Shown here: piece by piece, positions 62,095 to 64,000 of the stretch
Layout of the letters: each line of letters begins with the position of its first letter
Numbering within the stretch: position 1 is the first letter of the stretch
From: Arcobacter sp. EP1
Lineage (GTDB): Bacteria; Campylobacterota; Campylobacteria; Campylobacterales; Arcobacteraceae
Direction: 5' to 3'
DNA: 64,000 nt
Assembly (NCBI GenBank): GCA_001655195.1
Contig: LPNY01000132.1
Span: forward strand, 163,087-227,086
The notes under the pieces: generated by a model
What the model was told of the DNA's origin: nothing
Seen by the model: only the letters and a program-made list of their open reading frames with translations
Database searches by the model: none
Translations under genes and position numbers: made by a program

Positions 62095-63099
62095 TTAGAT
62101 TTCTATGGATTCGCTAGGCTGCAAAACAACACAGTTTCGACCTGTTCGTTTCGCATCGTATAGGGCCAAATCAGCTCGATGTAAGATTGTTTCTAAATCT
62201 TCATCATCATAGGTCAACATCGCCACACCAACACTAACTGTATATTTAATAGTTTCACCCTGTAGGGTTGTAAAGGCATGAGCTTCAATATCTTTACGAA
62301 TATTTTCAGCAACGGTCATAGCACCGCGTTTAGTTGTATTGGGTAAAGTTGCAGCAAATTCTTCACCACCAAGTCGAGCAAAGATATCACTTTTTCGTAA
62401 AATATTTCGTGTTTTTTGTGCCATTGATTTAATCACTTCATCACCAACTGCATGTCCATAACGGTCATTGATTTGTTTAAATCGGTCAATATCAATCATC
62501 AAAATAGCCAAACTACGCTTTTCTCGACGTAAAAATTTTATCATTGGGCCACATGACTCAAAATAGCTTCGACGATTGTTTACATTGGTTAAAGAGTCCG
62601 TAGTTGCAAGAACTTTGAGTTTTACATTTATATCATTTAACTCTTTTGTTCGTTTATCAACAGCACTCTCTAATACTTTTTGATACTCGTTGAGACGTCG
62701 TTGTTCTGCATTTTGTTTGATAGCTTCAAGAACAATTAGTTCAAAATCAATACGTGTAAAAACTTTAGGTATAACTTGATAAACAGAAGCATTGTTGATA
62801 ATACGTGTTAAAACTTCCATATCAACAGCATCTTCAAATAGTATATTCTTTGTATGGGGTGAATTTTTATGTAGTTCTAAAATAAAGTTATCAACACTCA
62901 TGGATGAAGAATCAGAACCAACAAGTGTGATGAGAATTTCATTACCCGCAATAATATTATTGTAGCACCCTATTAGCGCCTGCTCGGCATTAACATAACT
63001 TTCAATAATATAATCATTATCTACAATACGTGAAATTTTATTATACAATTCATCTAAAATATCCACATCATTATAAATACAAGCAATAATGTATTTCAA
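62095..63099 (-). CDS. Diguanylate cyclase with receiver-like N-terminal domain
   Basis: This 334-residue soluble protein has a degenerate receiver-like domain (about 1-130), a helical linker and a GGDEF domain (about 165-325) with RLGGEEFAATL. It should make cyclic di-GMP, perhaps under control by a partner through the N-terminal domain. The phospho-acceptor Asp is not clear. The start is TTG behind AGGAACG. Confidence 0.85.
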   Translation of the reverse strand: MKYIIACIYNDVDILDELYNKISRIVDNDYIIESYVNAEQALIGCYNNIIAGNEILITLVGSDSSSMSVDNFILELHKNSPHTKNILFEDAVDMEVLTRIINNASVYQVIPKVFTRIDFELIVLEAIKQNAEQRRLNEYQKVLESAVDKRTKELNDINVKLKVLATTDSLTNVNNRRSYFESCGPMIKFLRREKRSLAILMIDIDRFKQINDRYGHAVGDEVIKSMAQKTRNILRKSDIFARLGGEEFAATLPNTTKRGAMTVAENIRKDIEAHAFTTLQGETIKYTVSVGVAMLTYDDEDLETILHRADLALYDAKRTGRNCVVLQPSESIEI

Positions 63100-63209
63100 T
63101 CAACGTTCCTAAAAAAATGTAAGAAAGAAGTATAACTAAAAATATATTAAATTATTAGTTTCAAAAAGTGACAAATTAGAGACAAATTAAGAATTTTAAT
63201 TAATAATTT

Positions 63210-63677
63210 TTATTCTTTAAGTAAATTATATAAATGATTATTCATTTTTTTAATATATTTCTTGTTTTTCTCTATAATTAAAAATTCATGATTTTTGCTA
63301 AAGCTTGCTTTTGTCCAGTTTGTACTACCAAACACTATTTTTTTATTATCAAAAATAGCTACTTTTAAATGCATTTTTTTCTTAGCCAAAAAAGGTTCGA
63401 TTCCATTATTTTTTAAATAATAATATTCAGAATTTTTCTCTTTTATTTTTTTAGCATCCAAAATCACCTTGATTTCAAGACCCCTTTTTTTCGCACGAAC
63501 AAGTGCCTTCGCAAATTTTCCATAAGAAAAGTTATACATGGCAATAGTAATACTCTTTTTAGAATCATCAATTAGCTCAATAATCTCATTTTGTGCTTTT
63601 TTTGCCTCTTGTGGTAAAAGAAACATCTTTGCTTGTGATAGCGAAAAAAGAAGTGTTAAAATAAAAAATAGACGCAT
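63210..63677 (-). CDS. PLD-family nuclease, single HKD
   Basis: This 155-residue protein has a signal peptide (about 1-16) and one phospholipase D motif HLKVAIFDNKKIVFGSTNWT. Single-HKD proteins of this size (Nuc-like) work as dimers that cut DNA or RNA; they are known as secreted nucleases in Campylobacter. It is lysine-rich. It starts six bases after the thioesterase gene stop. Confidence 0.85.
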   Translation of the reverse strand: MRLFFILTLLFSLSQAKMFLLPQEAKKAQNEIIELIDDSKKSITIAMYNFSYGKFAKALVRAKKRGLEIKVILDAKKIKEKNSEYYYLKNNGIEPFLAKKKMHLKVAIFDNKKIVFGSTNWTKASFSKNHEFLIIEKNKKYIKKMNNHLYNLLKE

Positions 63678-63683
63678 AATGAC

Positions 63684-64000
63684 CTACTTGAACACATCAA
63701 AAAGTGATGCAGGTATTTTAGAGGGTTTACCCTCTTTTAAATAAGCAACTTTTACATTCATACTAAATAAAAGTTCTTCATCCCGAAAAATCTCTTGTAA
63801 GAAAACTAACGATGCACTCTTTTTAATTGTCATTGTAGTCTTAACTTCTAACTCATCACCCATAAGAGCAGGCTGTACATAGTTAGCTTCCAAAGACTTC
63901 ACCACAAAAAACTCTTTTTCATTATGAGGAGACATCCCTTTAGCAAAAAAAAGCTCCGAACGAGCCCGTTCACAATAGTTTAAATAGTTAGAGTGATAAA
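63684..64000 (-). CDS. YbgC/4HBT-type acyl-CoA thioesterase, partial
   Basis: The frame stays open to the right window edge; the first visible residues are YHSNYLNYCERARSE, the 4-hydroxybenzoyl-CoA thioesterase (YbgC) motif, so the start lies outside. About 105 residues are seen, ending in SLFDVFK. YbgC is a hot-dog-fold thioesterase, often found near tol-pal genes. An internal ATG at 63935 is not the start. Confidence 0.85.
   Translation of the reverse strand, partial: YHSNYLNYCERARSELFFAKGMSPHNEKEFFVVKSLEANYVQPALMGDELEVKTTMTIKKSASLVFLQEIFRDEELLFSMNVKVAYLKEGKPSKIPASLFDVFK

Noticed and set aside
63169..63191. Direct repeat GACAAATTA twice before the GGDEF gene end
   Set aside because: Two short copies only, in an AT-rich gap; no sign of function or mobility.
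1..64000. CRISPR arrays, tRNA or rRNA genes, prophage
   Set aside because: No regularly spaced repeats, cloverleaf sequences or phage structural genes were seen anywhere in the window.

Overview
The window is AT-rich chromosomal DNA from a Campylobacterota (Epsilonproteobacteria) cell, most probably a free-living sulfur-oxidising member of the Arcobacteraceae. The evidence is gene content and order: lptD, a phosphoribosyltransferase gene and pnp in a row; purD preceded by a 6S-like RNA; short CheY next to CheA; epsilon-type FtsK; a complete Sox system including SoxCD; and several GGDEF and histidine-kinase proteins. No rRNA, tRNA, insertion sequence, prophage or CRISPR array is visible. The DNA looks like ordinary chromosome, with two or three small accessory islets.

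Layout. Positions 1-12.3 kb are minus-strand housekeeping genes: the 5' part of cheA, cheY, pnp, a phosphoribosyltransferase, lptD, an RDD membrane protein, purD, 6S-like RNA, hemD, a SulP transporter, der and hpf. Positions 12.4-21.3 kb carry ftsK (apparently with a non-ATG/GTG/TTG start), lpxD, ilvH, ilvB, a divergent flagellin-like gene, ppx/gppA, pssA and a membrane GGDEF protein. Positions 21.4-27 kb carry a second SulP transporter, a SprA-type HExxH protein paired with a tiny flagellar-rod-like protein, trxC, a DUF523 gene, a TtcA-like gene and a DUF1223 gene. Positions 27-35.5 kb carry putA and the branched-chain amino-acid operon livKHMGF.

Positions 35.4-43 kb are the most accessory part. 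They hold a ribbon-helix-helix regulator with an unknown partner under a palindromic operator, an EamA exporter, an HExxH protein, a second flagellin-like gene with a serine-rich tail, a periplasmic rhodanese, a degenerate double HD-GYP protein, two small membrane proteins and a cruciform-forming repeat.

Positions 42.3-52.6 kb form one long minus-strand sulfur-oxidation cluster, soxC-D-X-Y-Z-A-(K)-rhodanese-soxB. It is followed by a cytochrome-thioredoxin fusion, a MOSC protein, a DsrE-like protein and a secreted hydrolase. Divergent from soxC is moeA, which matures the molybdenum cofactor SoxC needs. The 298-base gap between them is packed with inverted and direct repeats that look like regulator sites.

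Positions 54-64 kb carry two EamA exporters, an FkbM methyltransferase, a histidine kinase, a cysteine-rich metal permease, rmuC, an M48 peptidase, a GGDEF protein with a receiver-like N-terminus, a PLD nuclease and a thioesterase cut by the right edge.

TTG start codons with good Shine-Dalgarno sites are common, and several starts here were placed on that basis. No intergenic stretch exceeds 300 bases; the longest is the soxC-moeA gap. I found no clear new defence or mobile system. The best candidates for undescribed biology are the extended sox accessory tail, the ribbon-helix-helix module, the two divergent flagellin-like proteins and the SprA/rod-like pair.
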